Assembly: GCF_031457495.1 (NCBI RefSeq)
Contig: NZ_JAVDWM010000001.1
Location: 1,972,001 to 2,036,000 of the forward strand
Source: Sphingopyxis sp. BE259
GTDB lineage: Bacteria; Pseudomonadota; Alphaproteobacteria; Sphingomonadales; Sphingomonadaceae
Direction: 5' to 3'
Length of the DNA stretch: 64,000 nt
Part shown: positions 55,459 to 63,967 of the stretch, piece by piece
Layout of the letters: the number at the start of each line of letters is the position of its first letter
Numbering within the stretch: position 1 is the stretch's first letter
Made by a program: the position numbers and the translations under genes
The notes under the pieces: generated by a model
Seen by the model: only the letters and a program-made list of their open reading frames with translations
Databases searched by the model: none
What the model was told of the DNA's origin: nothing

Positions 55459-55719
55459 ATGAAATGGACTTCGGCGCTCGCAATCTATTCGCTTTTCTTC
55501 GCGCTCAGCGCCTTTTTCGTGCTGCCGTTTCATGGGCGGAAAGCGAGCGATGACGAGGCGCCGCTCGTGAAGGGGCAGGACCGCGGCGCGCCCGCGGTGT
55601 TCCGGCCCGGCCGCATCCTGCTCCAGATGGCGATCGTCGCGACGATCGGGTTTGTGCTTTACTATGCCGCCTATGTGACTGGGGTTGTCGATCCCGATGT
55701 GATGAGTGGTCGGGCTTGA
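55459..55719 (+). CDS. DUF1467 small membrane protein
   Basis: 86 aa. Two hydrophobic helices (about 5-24 and 54-74) flank a short cytoplasmic or periplasmic loop with LPFHGRKASDDEAPLVKGQDRGAPAVFRP. It matches the alphaproteobacterial DUF1467 family by its start (MKWTSALAIYSLFFALSAFFVLPF). Function unknown. It ends the nuo-birA-coaX-rnj gene row. Confidence 0.85.
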   Translation: MKWTSALAIYSLFFALSAFFVLPFHGRKASDDEAPLVKGQDRGAPAVFRPGRILLQMAIVATIGFVLYYAAYVTGVVDPDVMSGRA

Positions 55720-56109
55720 TGGGTCGGGGAGCGATCGGCGTGATGACCGCGTAACAATCCAAAGTTCAGGAAAGTTCAGCCTCGCGCGGTCCGCGATTTG
55801 AGCCTCCAGTATTGTCGGATCGCTCGGCGCCCCCCCCATGGCTGGCCGGCGAACGGCAATATGATGCCCCGATTGAGGGTTCGCACAGCCAGATAATGTA
55901 GGAAAGCCCTATTTGAAGGCTATGTCAGCTTTGGGGTGGGAAGCTGCAATTCCCCAAATTCGTCATCCCCGCGAAAGCGGGGACCCAGAGCGTGCGTAGG
56001 CTAACCCCACCCTAGGTTCCCGCTTTCGCGGGAATGACGAAGTTGTAGAAACCGGAACGTCTACTTCTGGTCGTTTGCAGACATGCCAATCCGCTGACTC
56101 CCGCCCCGA
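55720..56109. other. Gene-free stretch between convergent genes
   Basis: 390 bp with no ORF that I can support. It contains a short direct repeat AAAGTTCAG (near 55761 and 55773), a run of eight Cs at 55830-55837 and the palindrome at 55961-56039. I see no RNA gene structure. Confidence 0.7.
55961..56039. repeat. Palindromic repeat (family CGTCATnCCnCG)
   Basis: CGTCATCCCCGCGAAAGCGGGGACCC pairs with GTTCCCGCTTTCGCGGGAATGACG. Each arm also contains a small hairpin (CCCCGCGAAAGCGGGG). It lies between convergent genes and shares CGTCAT ends with the repeat at 35455. Confidence 0.92.
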
Positions 56110-58479
56110 CTACCCCCGCAACCGATCGATCGCCTGCGCCAGCGCCACATACAGCTTGCCGATGTCCGACGACAGCAGGGTCACGCTGATCGCCGATCCG
56201 TCGCGGGCGCCAATCAGCAGGCGCAGCATGGCTTCGAAGTCGTGGATGAACTGGTTCACCGACGCATGGAAGCCGTCGTCATTCTGATAAAGCCGCAGGA
56301 TTTCCTTGGCCTCGCCGCTCTCGATCAGCTTGACCGCGCGGCGGGCGAACACGCCGCGATCGCCCTTCAGATAGGCGTCCCAGGCGGTGTCGCTGACTTC
56401 GCTCGACAATATCTTGGTGACGTCGATCGCGGTCGATTTCAGCGCCTCGGTCAGCAGACCCACTTGTTTGGCGAGCGAATCACGACCCGAGGCAGATATC
56501 GCCTGTTCGGCTTCGGCCACGCGCGCTTCGACGCTGGCGCTGGTGTCCATAATCGTGATCAGCTGGCGCATCAGGCGGTCGGCAGCGCCGTTTGCGGCGG
56601 ACACCGCGCGCGCCGACGCTTCTTCGATCGCGGTCAGCTGCGCCATGATCTCGTTCTTGAACGCGGCGTCGATGGCCTCGGTCGCGGTCGCCTGCATCGC
56701 CTCGCGGGCACCCGCCACCAGTTTTTCCAGCGTCTGCCGTGCCTCGTCGGCGGCGGAGTCGGCGGTGGCGCGCACGTCGCTCAGCGTCGCGATCATCCGT
56801 GCGCCGCCCTGTTCAGCAAATTCGTCGGCGCCGTCGCGCAGCTTGGCCAGCGCGGCTTCGGCATCGGCCAGCGATCCATTGATGCGGTCGGCCAATTGCT
56901 GCTGGCTGGCGGCGTGGCCCGCCATCTGGTCTTCGTTCGCCTTGAGGGTCGCCTGAACCGCGTTGACGTGCGACATCGTCGATTGCGCGACCAGCTCGGA
57001 TGCCTCCAGCATCGGGCGCAGCTGCGACAGCCCAGCCTGCGTCGCTTTGCCGTGCGATGTCATGCGGTCGAGCGCATGCGGCAACGTCTCGTCGAGCTCG
57101 CGCGTTACCGCGTCGAGCGCGAGGAGCAGCGATTCCGCGTGGGAAATCAGCTGGTGCGCCGATGCGTTCCCGCTCTGCACTTCCTGCAAGAAGGCGCTGA
57201 GCTGTGCCTTGGTGTCATCGATTGCGCGGCCGATCACGCCGGTACTGGCGCTGACACTGACGTCGAGCACCTCAAGCTGCTGCGCCACATCGGCGACATG
57301 CGCCGTGATCCGTGTTGCCAGCGCATCGCTGGCGTCGGCATGCGCCGCCAGCAGGGCGCCCATGGCCTCGCCCGCGTCGCGCGCGGCGGCAAGTTTGCCG
57401 TCCATCTGGGCGGCAGCACTGTCGACGCCGTCGCGGAACAGGCGCCAGCTTTCGTCCATCTGGCCGGTGACCGCGGTGACGGTCGATGTCATCTCATCGC
57501 GCGCTGCAGCCCCGACCCTTACCATGCGCGCGAGAGCAGCGTCGTGCGCGGCGCTGACTTGGGTCGAGGCGCCAATAAGCCCCGATTCGACTTCTTTAAC
57601 CTGTTCCTGCAACGCCACGATCGCTTCCAGCATGGTTGCGGTCGATGCCTGGCCGGTCTGCGCCGCTTTTGCCGCTTCCTCGCCGAGCGCCGCCAGCTTC
57701 GCTTCCAGACTGGCGCCCTGCTGATGCGCGACAAGGCCCGCTTCGCGGAAATTAACCGCAAGCCGCTGCGCGACATCGTCGATCCGGGGTAATCCGGCGA
57801 GCAATCCGTCCATGCGTTGCAACGCGACGTCGCCCGACCGCGCGAGCTGGTCATGGGCATTGGCGATCACCGACGCATTGCTGGCCAGCTTGTCGCTACT
57901 TTCGCCCAGCCGCGCCACGGTATCGAACCCCAGTTGCTGTACGATTCTCGCCTGTTCCCCGAGCTGTTTCTGCGCGTCGGCGAGGTGCAAGCCGAGCGAG
58001 TGCATCGACTGATTGAGCGCAATATTCTCGTCGCGCAGCGCGCTGGCGACGCGCGCGAAGCGGGCCTGTTCGGACCGGCTTGAACGCAGCAGCGTCATCC
58101 ACAGGACGGCAAGCAGGGTCAGCGGCATGGCGATCGTCGCAATCAGCGCCGACCATTCGGTCAACGCCGGTCCGCGGGTCAGACCATCGGTGGCAACGGC
58201 GATCGCAAATCCCGTCCAGCCGATGCCCAGCAGGATCAGCAGCGCCGGAGCGACGCGGTCGCGCCACGCCGATGGCGCGGCCGAATCATCTTGCATATCA
58301 TCGCTGTCCGGGATGTCGGTCAGCGACGACATGTCGAGCCAGTCGCGTTCGGCGGGCGCCTCCGCTTCGGGTGCGCGCGCAGTCTCCGGCGGCGCGGCGT
58401 CAGCCGACGCGGCGGTGCCAGATTCCTGAATTGTGGCGGAATCCCGCCACAATCCGACGATTTTCTTGTCCCCCGTCAT
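56110..58479 (-). CDS. Membrane-anchored long coiled-coil protein, TipN-like
   Basis: 789 aa. An acidic cytoplasmic N-terminus (about 1-70) precedes two membrane helices (about 76-98 and 106-128; VAPALLILLGIGWTGFAIAVA, ALIATIAMPLTLLAVLWM). A very long Ala/Gln/Asp-rich helical coiled coil follows (about 135-680). The C-terminal globular part (about 680-789) has KSTAIDVTKILSSEVSDTAWDAYLKGDRGVFARRAVKL. This topology is that of the Caulobacter pole-marking protein TipN, and the conserved end supports kinship; function by inference only. It is divergent from a His-less Hpt protein. Confidence 0.6.
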   Translation of the reverse strand: MTGDKKIVGLWRDSATIQESGTAASADAAPPETARAPEAEAPAERDWLDMSSLTDIPDSDDMQDDSAAPSAWRDRVAPALLILLGIGWTGFAIAVATDGLTRGPALTEWSALIATIAMPLTLLAVLWMTLLRSSRSEQARFARVASALRDENIALNQSMHSLGLHLADAQKQLGEQARIVQQLGFDTVARLGESSDKLASNASVIANAHDQLARSGDVALQRMDGLLAGLPRIDDVAQRLAVNFREAGLVAHQQGASLEAKLAALGEEAAKAAQTGQASTATMLEAIVALQEQVKEVESGLIGASTQVSAAHDAALARMVRVGAAARDEMTSTVTAVTGQMDESWRLFRDGVDSAAAQMDGKLAAARDAGEAMGALLAAHADASDALATRITAHVADVAQQLEVLDVSVSASTGVIGRAIDDTKAQLSAFLQEVQSGNASAHQLISHAESLLLALDAVTRELDETLPHALDRMTSHGKATQAGLSQLRPMLEASELVAQSTMSHVNAVQATLKANEDQMAGHAASQQQLADRINGSLADAEAALAKLRDGADEFAEQGGARMIATLSDVRATADSAADEARQTLEKLVAGAREAMQATATEAIDAAFKNEIMAQLTAIEEASARAVSAANGAADRLMRQLITIMDTSASVEARVAEAEQAISASGRDSLAKQVGLLTEALKSTAIDVTKILSSEVSDTAWDAYLKGDRGVFARRAVKLIESGEAKEILRLYQNDDGFHASVNQFIHDFEAMLRLLIGARDGSAISVTLLSSDIGKLYVALAQAIDRLRG

Positions 58480-58547
58480 CCGGCTATCTTAGCACCAAAT
58501 GACCGTCTTGAAACGGAAACTTAACCACAAGCTGCCAACGCTGTGGA

Positions 58548-58844
58548 ATGTCCTTTGATAGTGGCCCGCTCGATCGATACCTCAGCGCCGCGATCGGCGA
58601 TGATCCGGCGATTGCGCTGGACCTGCGCGGAGCCTTTACCGGCAGCGCGCGCGATCTGGCGGACCTGATGCGCCGTGCCCGTTGCGACGCCAATTGGGAT
58701 GTCGCGGCGCTTCGCCTGAAGGGGCTCGCGGCGACCTTTGGCATCATCTCGCTGATCGAACTCGCCGAACAGGCGATGGCGGGGGCGCCCGGCGATCCGC
58801 TGGTGCTGCGCCAGATCAACCAGGCGATCGACGACATCGCCTGA
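58548..58844 (+). CDS. Hpt-domain-like protein lacking the phospho-acceptor histidine
   Basis: 98 aa, all helical. The core resembles a histidine phosphotransfer domain: LADLMRRARCDANWDVAALRLKGLAATFGIISLIELAEQA. In the usual AAHxLKG the histidine is replaced by L55 (AALRLKG). It therefore cannot accept phosphate at that site and may bind partners only. It starts 68 bp from the divergent TipN-like gene, so they may share a regulatory region. Confidence 0.65.
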   Translation: MSFDSGPLDRYLSAAIGDDPAIALDLRGAFTGSARDLADLMRRARCDANWDVAALRLKGLAATFGIISLIELAEQAMAGAPGDPLVLRQINQAIDDIA

Positions 58845-59028
58845 CACCGTCGGGCTTCACCGCCGGGTTCAATTTCGGTTCAGCCGTTCTCTTCCAAAGA
58901 AATATCGATACCGGCCGTCTTGCCTTGGCAACGCGACGGGTTTAGCCGCGTTATGAACGCGCGCCGGAACCCTGTTTGCGTTGCCTGTTATCGTTGGGCG
59001 AGCCGGCCGATTCTGAGGAGAGATTTCG

Positions 59029-60345
59029 ATGTTCACCCGTTTCCGCTCGATGCCCGCGACGGCGATGGCCGCCGTGCTCGGCTGCGCGCTGATGACGACC
59101 GCCGCACCGGCCGCCGCCCAGAAAAAGGAAAAGCCGAAGAAGGAAGAGGCCGCCAAAGGCAAGGGTCTGACCGCGAGCAAGGGTTTCGCTCCCGCACTCA
59201 AGAAAATGACCGACGCGACCGCGGCGAAGGATCCGGCAACGCTGATGGCGGCGGTGACCGAGGGCCAGGCGAGCGCGACGACCCCCGACGACAAATATCT
59301 GGTCGGCTTTTATCAGCTCCAACTGGGCATCCTGAACAAGGATCAGGCGCTGCAAGGGCAGGGGCTCGACGTGATGCTTGAATCGGGGCTGACCCCGGCC
59401 GAAAATGTCGGCGTGTATAATTTCTACTCGGGCAATTTTGCCTATGGCGCGAAGAACTATACCAAGGCGATCCAGCGGCTCGAAGCGGCGAAAGCTGCGG
59501 GCTCGACCGAGTCCGCCTTGTCGCCGATGCTGATGGACAGCTATTTGAACGGTGGCCAGATCGACAAGGGATGGGAAATCGCCCAGGCCGGGATCACGGC
59601 GGCGCGCACCGCGGGCACCAAACCGTCGGAAGAACTATATGTGCGTCCGGCGCAGGCGTTCCAAAAAGCCAACCGCACCAACGAGATGCTCGACGTCCTG
59701 ACAATGCGGGTCCAGGATTATCCGACCCCGGCGACGTGGCGCAACACGCTGTATATCCTGTTGCAGCAGGCTGGGGGCGACAAGGAACTCAACCTCGACA
59801 TCCTGCGCCTGATGCGTGCGACCAATTCGATGACCCAGCGCCCCGAATATCTGGAATATGCCGGCCTGGCGACTGAAGCCGGTTTCCCCGGGGAAGTCGT
59901 GGCGGTGATCAAGCAAGGCCAGAACAGCGGCGCGATCCCCAAAACCGATACGCATTTTGGCAGTATTCTGGAATCGCAGACACCGCGCGCCGCGTCTGAT
60001 GCCGCCGCGGTGGCCGCCGATGCCGCCAAGCCAGCGACACTGACCAATCCGAAGGCGGCACGGGCGACCGCCGACGCGTTGGTAGGCAATGGCGACGCCG
60101 CCAAGGCGATCCCGCTGTATCAGGCCGCCTTGGCCGCGGCGCCGACCGACCCGCTCGTGCAATATCGCCTGGGAGTCGCGCAGGCGCTGGCCGGGCAGGG
60201 CGATGCGGCGGTCGCCAGCTTCGCCAAGGTGCAGGGCAATCGCCAGCGGCTGGCGCAGCTATGGTCGATCCGGGCCAAGGCCGGCGCGGCTCCCGCCGCC
60301 GCACCGGCAGCGGCTCCGGCCGCCGCACCCGCGACCGGCAGCTGA
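59029..60345 (+). CDS. Exported tetratricopeptide-like protein
   Basis: 438 aa. A signal peptide (about 1-30, ending AAAQ) precedes a Lys-rich linker (KKEKPKKEEAAKGKG) and helix pairs typical of TPRs. Examples are YLVGFYQLQLGILNKDQALQGQGLDVML, NYTKAIQRLEAAKAAG and AAKAIPLYQAALAAAPTDPLVQYRLGVAQALAGQGDAAVASF (about 357-398). The C-terminal tail is a run of Ala-Pro (APAAAPAAAP). A periplasmic or envelope scaffold is likely; no specific function is recognised. A strong terminator follows. Confidence 0.78.
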   Translation: MFTRFRSMPATAMAAVLGCALMTTAAPAAAQKKEKPKKEEAAKGKGLTASKGFAPALKKMTDATAAKDPATLMAAVTEGQASATTPDDKYLVGFYQLQLGILNKDQALQGQGLDVMLESGLTPAENVGVYNFYSGNFAYGAKNYTKAIQRLEAAKAAGSTESALSPMLMDSYLNGGQIDKGWEIAQAGITAARTAGTKPSEELYVRPAQAFQKANRTNEMLDVLTMRVQDYPTPATWRNTLYILLQQAGGDKELNLDILRLMRATNSMTQRPEYLEYAGLATEAGFPGEVVAVIKQGQNSGAIPKTDTHFGSILESQTPRAASDAAAVAADAAKPATLTNPKAARATADALVGNGDAAKAIPLYQAALAAAPTDPLVQYRLGVAQALAGQGDAAVASFAKVQGNRQRLAQLWSIRAKAGAAPAAAPAAAPAAAPATGS

Positions 60346-60373
60346 ACGCTCGATCGCGACCAACCGAAAAAAA

Positions 60374-60409
60374 AGGCGCCGTTCCGGATCGGAACGGCGC
60401 CTCTTTTTT
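60374..60409. terminator. Bidirectional intrinsic terminator
   Basis: AGGCGCCGTTCC (60374-60385) pairs perfectly with GGAACGGCGCCT (60391-60402) around GGATC, with a T tract after it and an A tract before it. It ends the TPR-like gene and the convergent Lrp/AsnC gene. Confidence 0.95.
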
Positions 60410-60431
60410 AGTCCGTGATGAGTAGTAGCGA

Positions 60432-60905
60432 TCAGGATTCGACCGGAATTCCCGCCAACTGCTTCGCAGTGCGAATCGTCAGCGATGTTTTAACGCTGGT
60501 GACATTGGGCGCGGAGGTCAGGTGGGCCGTCAAAAACGACTGAAAACTTTGCAGATCGCGCGCCACGACTTTCAGCAGAAAATCGATTTCGCCGTTGAGC
60601 ATGTAACATTCGCGAACTTCGGCCAGGCCGCCGACATAATCCTCGAACGCCTTCAGATCGGCCTCGGCCTGGCTGCGCAGGCTGACCATGGCAAAGACAG
60701 TGATGCCATACCCCAGCTTCGCGGCATCAAGGTCGGCATGATAGGACCGGATGACCCCCGATTCTTCCAGCGCGCGCACCCGGCGCAGGCACGGCGGCGC
60801 GGTCAGTCCGACCATCTGGGCCAGCTCGACATTCGTCATTCGGCCATTTTTTTGTAGTTCGCCCAGAATCTGCAGGTCGATCTGATCGAATTTCTGACTC
60901 GCCAT
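60432..60905 (-). CDS. Lrp/AsnC family transcriptional regulator
   Basis: 157 aa from the ATG at 60905. The N-terminal winged HTH (about 5-60) has DQIDLQILGELQKNGRMTNVELAQMVGLTAPPCLRRVRALEESGVI. The C-terminal RAM ligand-binding domain (about 68-150) has VFAMVSLRSQAEADLKAFE and EVRECYMLNGEIDFLLKVVARD. It senses amino acids in the family; the target genes are unknown. Its 151-bp divergent upstream region has an AT-rich palindromic stretch (ATAATATTAT) that could hold its own operator. Confidence 0.92.
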   Translation of the reverse strand: MASQKFDQIDLQILGELQKNGRMTNVELAQMVGLTAPPCLRRVRALEESGVIRSYHADLDAAKLGYGITVFAMVSLRSQAEADLKAFEDYVGGLAEVRECYMLNGEIDFLLKVVARDLQSFQSFLTAHLTSAPNVTSVKTSLTIRTAKQLAGIPVES

Positions 60906-61056
60906 TGTTGAAACATCCGCTTTCCAAAACTGCGGTGACCATAATATTATTTCAGGCGATTGCAATTGTCCCACAATGTGACGTGGCCGGTTAAGGCACT
61001 TTCATGACTGGGGGATTCACGCTAGCCGGTAAGCATATGCTAACCAAGGACCAAGG

Positions 61057-62757
61057 GTGTGGGACGGGCTTCCCGTGATGGCTGACTCGATGATCGCGAC
61101 CATCTTGCGCCAGGCGCCTGCGGACCCCCGTGCCAGCATCGCGGCGTGGCGGCAACTGTCCGATATTCTGGCCCAGCGTGGCAATCAACTGGGCGACGAC
61201 GATATTCGTCGCAGCCTGCACGCGCTCGCCGTGCTCAGGCCGCAAATACCCGAGTCGGTGCGCCGCGATTGCGCGCGGGCGGTTGCTCGGCATGGCCGTT
61301 TTGCGCCTTTGGTGGCGCTCTACGCCAATGATGTGCCGGCAGTTTCGGCAATCATGCTGCGTCACGCGCGGTTGTCGGAAACCGATTGGCTGGCAATGTT
61401 GCCAGCCACCAGCGCCATGGCGCGTTCGGTGCTGGCGGGTCGCAATGACTTGCCTGTCGGCGTCTATCGGGCGCTCGCCAGTCTGGGCAGCGCATCGGTC
61501 GCGCTGCCGCAGCCTGGGGCGATGACCACCGACGCTGCGGCTTGCGAACCGGAGCCGAAACCGGCCCCGGCGGTCGCGCTGCACGCCGCTCCCGATGCGG
61601 CAGTGGAAAATGGCACCAGCCAGATCAGCGAATTGGTCCGTCGGATCGACAAATTCCAGTCGGCGCGTAGCCAGCCTGATGGCGCGCGCGCCGCGCAGGC
61701 GCCGCGCGCAGCCTTTCTGTTCGAAACCGGACCTGATGGGGTGATCCATTGGGTGGAGGGCGTCACCCGCGGGGCGGTGATCGGGCTGTCGATCGCCGAT
61801 GCGGCATTTGGCGGCGAGCCTGGAACCGACGGCGTCGCGGCGGGCGGTTTTCGGCAGCGCGCCGAGATTCTCAACGCGCGCATGATGCTGGAAGGCACGC
61901 CCGCCGACGCGGGCGAGTGGCGCTTTTCCGCGCTGCCGTGGTTCGATCCGGCAACGGGGCAGTTCCGCGGTTATCGCGGCAGCGCCCGCCGCCCCAATCG
62001 CAGCGAGACGCCCTATGGCCGCCCGGCTGCCGAGGATTCGGGCGATTCGATCCGCCAGCTGATCCACGAACTGCGGAGCCCGCTCAACGCCATTTCGGGT
62101 TTTGCCCAGATCGTTGCGGGGCAGATGTTCGGACCGGTCAACCAGAGCTATCGCACGATGGCCGACACGATCGTCGCCGACGCGGCATCGGTGCAAACGA
62201 TCATCGACGACCTGGAAACCGCTGCGCGGAGCAACTCCGCCGCCGCGATCGACCCGGCGCCCGGCGAAGTGGTCGACATGGGCGCGATCGTGACGCAGGT
62301 CGAAAACGATCTGGCGGCATTGCTGGCCGAGCAGCGCGTAGACCTGAGCATTTCGCGGATCGGTGGCCCGTTTGTGGGGCTGGCCAACGACGCCAATGCC
62401 CGACGTATGGTCGGCCGCCTGCTGACCGCGCTGGTCGATGTGTCCGAAACGGGCGCTATATTGGTTGGGCAACTGGTCACCGAATCGCAGCATGACGATA
62501 TGCTCCAGTTGCGGATCGTGCGTCCGGCGACGATCCGCTTCGCGACCGCCGCCGATCTGCTCGACCCCGGTTTCAGCCCCGAAGGTGAGGCGCCGGGCGC
62601 GGCGGTGCTCAGCCTGGGCTTCTCGCTGCGGCTGGTCGACAGCCTGGCGCGCGCCACTGGCGGACGGCTCGATATCGGGCATAACGCCTTGACCTTGCAT
62701 CTGCGCTCGGCCAACTCGAAGCCCGAGGTCGCGCTGGACGTCCAGCAAGGCGAATAG
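61057..62757 (+). CDS. Atypical histidine kinase with DUF2336-like N-terminus
   Basis: 566 aa from the GTG at 61057 (AAGGA seven bases upstream); the ATG at 61078 is an alternative. The N-terminal helical part (about 10-140) resembles DUF2336 (ARAVARHGRFAPLVALYANDVPAVSAIMLRHARLSETDW). A PAS-like region is around 215-325. The H-box is LIHELRSPLNAISGFAQIV with H337. The ATPase part is weak: the N-box asparagine is not seen (ANARRMVGRLLTALVDVS) and no canonical DxGxG follows. It may be a pseudokinase. No response regulator is adjacent. Confidence 0.75.
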   Translation: MWDGLPVMADSMIATILRQAPADPRASIAAWRQLSDILAQRGNQLGDDDIRRSLHALAVLRPQIPESVRRDCARAVARHGRFAPLVALYANDVPAVSAIMLRHARLSETDWLAMLPATSAMARSVLAGRNDLPVGVYRALASLGSASVALPQPGAMTTDAAACEPEPKPAPAVALHAAPDAAVENGTSQISELVRRIDKFQSARSQPDGARAAQAPRAAFLFETGPDGVIHWVEGVTRGAVIGLSIADAAFGGEPGTDGVAAGGFRQRAEILNARMMLEGTPADAGEWRFSALPWFDPATGQFRGYRGSARRPNRSETPYGRPAAEDSGDSIRQLIHELRSPLNAISGFAQIVAGQMFGPVNQSYRTMADTIVADAASVQTIIDDLETAARSNSAAAIDPAPGEVVDMGAIVTQVENDLAALLAEQRVDLSISRIGGPFVGLANDANARRMVGRLLTALVDVSETGAILVGQLVTESQHDDMLQLRIVRPATIRFATAADLLDPGFSPEGEAPGAAVLSLGFSLRLVDSLARATGGRLDIGHNALTLHLRSANSKPEVALDVQQGE

Positions 62758-62795
62758 GCCGGTCGGCCTGAATAATTGGCGCGGCAAAGGGGAGC

Positions 62796-63821
62796 GTGGT
62801 GCAGCCTGCGGGCAATTTCTTTGCATATCCGGCGGCATCCGACCTGGTGGAACTCGCCGCGGATGAACGGCCGCGCTTTTGGGTTACCATCGACACCGAG
62901 GAGGATTTCGACTGGGCGGCGCCCTTTGCCCGCACCGGCTATCGCCTCGCGTCGGTCCCGGCGCTCGCCGACTGCCAGAGCTATTTTGCCCGCGCGGGCG
63001 TGAAACCCATCTATCTGGTTGACTGGCCGATCGTCGTCGACGACCGCGCGGTCGCCATTCTGGGCGCTGCCCAGGCCAGCGGCGCCTGTGACATCGGGGC
63101 GCAGCTGCACCCATGGGTGACGCCGCCGCACGACGAGGACGTGAACGCCCGCAACAGCTACACAGGCAATCTTCCCGCCGAGCTTCAGCGCGCCAAGATG
63201 ACGGCGCTGCGCGACGCGATCCGCGATCGGTTCGGCGTTTCGCCGACGGTTTACCGGGCCGGGCGCTATGGCCTGGGCGAAAATACCGCCACGATGCTCG
63301 CCGAGCTGGGTTTCCGTTGCGACACATCGGTCCGCTCCGGGTTCGATTATCGCGCCGGCCACGGCCCCGACTATCGCGCGGCGCCCCTGCACCCGTGGTG
63401 GGTTCGCTCCGATGCGGGAGCGGTGCTCGAAATGCCGGTCACAACCGTGTTCGGCGGACTGCTAGGCGGGGTAGGCGGCCGCGTGTATCATCGCATCGCC
63501 CGTAACGGCACCCATGCCGGCGCGGCGCTCGCAAGGCTCGGGCTGGTTGAGCGGATCGCACTGACCCCGGAAGGGATTCCCGCCGCGCGGGCATGCAAGG
63601 CGATCGATCGTGCCATCGACCTGCGGTTGCCGGTGCTCAATTTCTCTTTCCACTCGCCGTCGCTGCAACCCGGCAATACCCCTTATGTTCGCAGCCAGGC
63701 CGATCTCGACCTTTTCTATCGCTGGTGGGACATGGTGCTGGACCATCTGGCGCGGCGCGGCGTCGAGGCGACGACTGCCGACGACATCTGGGCAATGGCG
63801 CAGCGCCGGACGGCTGGCTGA
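62796..63821 (+). CDS. WalW-like polysaccharide deacetylase
   Basis: 341 aa from the GTG at 62796; the adjacent GTG at 62799 has better spacing to AAGGGGAG. A CE4-like NodB fold: RFWVTIDTEEDFDW (about 27-40, metal Asp and Glu), YFARAGVKPIYLVDWP, DIGAQLHPWVTPPHDE with the metal His, and PTVYRAGRYGLG. This pattern matches the WalW subfamily associated with surface polysaccharide loci. No signal peptide is visible. It lies 38 bp after the kinase gene. Confidence 0.8.
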   Translation: MVQPAGNFFAYPAASDLVELAADERPRFWVTIDTEEDFDWAAPFARTGYRLASVPALADCQSYFARAGVKPIYLVDWPIVVDDRAVAILGAAQASGACDIGAQLHPWVTPPHDEDVNARNSYTGNLPAELQRAKMTALRDAIRDRFGVSPTVYRAGRYGLGENTATMLAELGFRCDTSVRSGFDYRAGHGPDYRAAPLHPWWVRSDAGAVLEMPVTTVFGGLLGGVGGRVYHRIARNGTHAGAALARLGLVERIALTPEGIPAARACKAIDRAIDLRLPVLNFSFHSPSLQPGNTPYVRSQADLDLFYRWWDMVLDHLARRGVEATTADDIWAMAQRRTAG

Positions 63822-63891
63822 GCGTTGACGCTTGCCAACGCAGCGCGGCGTCCGCTATCGCCCGCTGACCCCTCACCGGGTTTTTCCAGGG

Positions 63892-63967
63892 GGGCCTGTA
63901 GCTCAACGGTTAGAGCTGGCCGCTCATAACGGCTAGGTTGCGGGTTCGAGTCCTGCCGGGCCCACCA
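63892..63967 (+). tRNA. tRNA with CAU anticodon, probably tRNA-Ile2
   Basis: A 76-nt cloverleaf. The acceptor GGGCCTG pairs with CGGGCCC with one wobble, the anticodon loop is CTCATAA (CAU), the T arm contains GTTCGAGT and CCA is encoded. The 8-base D loop and the sequence type match bacterial tRNA-Ile2, whose C34 is changed to lysidine by TilS, rather than elongator or initiator Met tRNA. Confidence 0.85.

Noticed and set aside
63892..63967. Initiator or elongator tRNA-Met
   Set aside because: The CAU anticodon fits, but the D loop is 8 bases, the acceptor is GGGCCTG and there is no initiator C1-A72 mismatch; tRNA-Ile2 is more likely.
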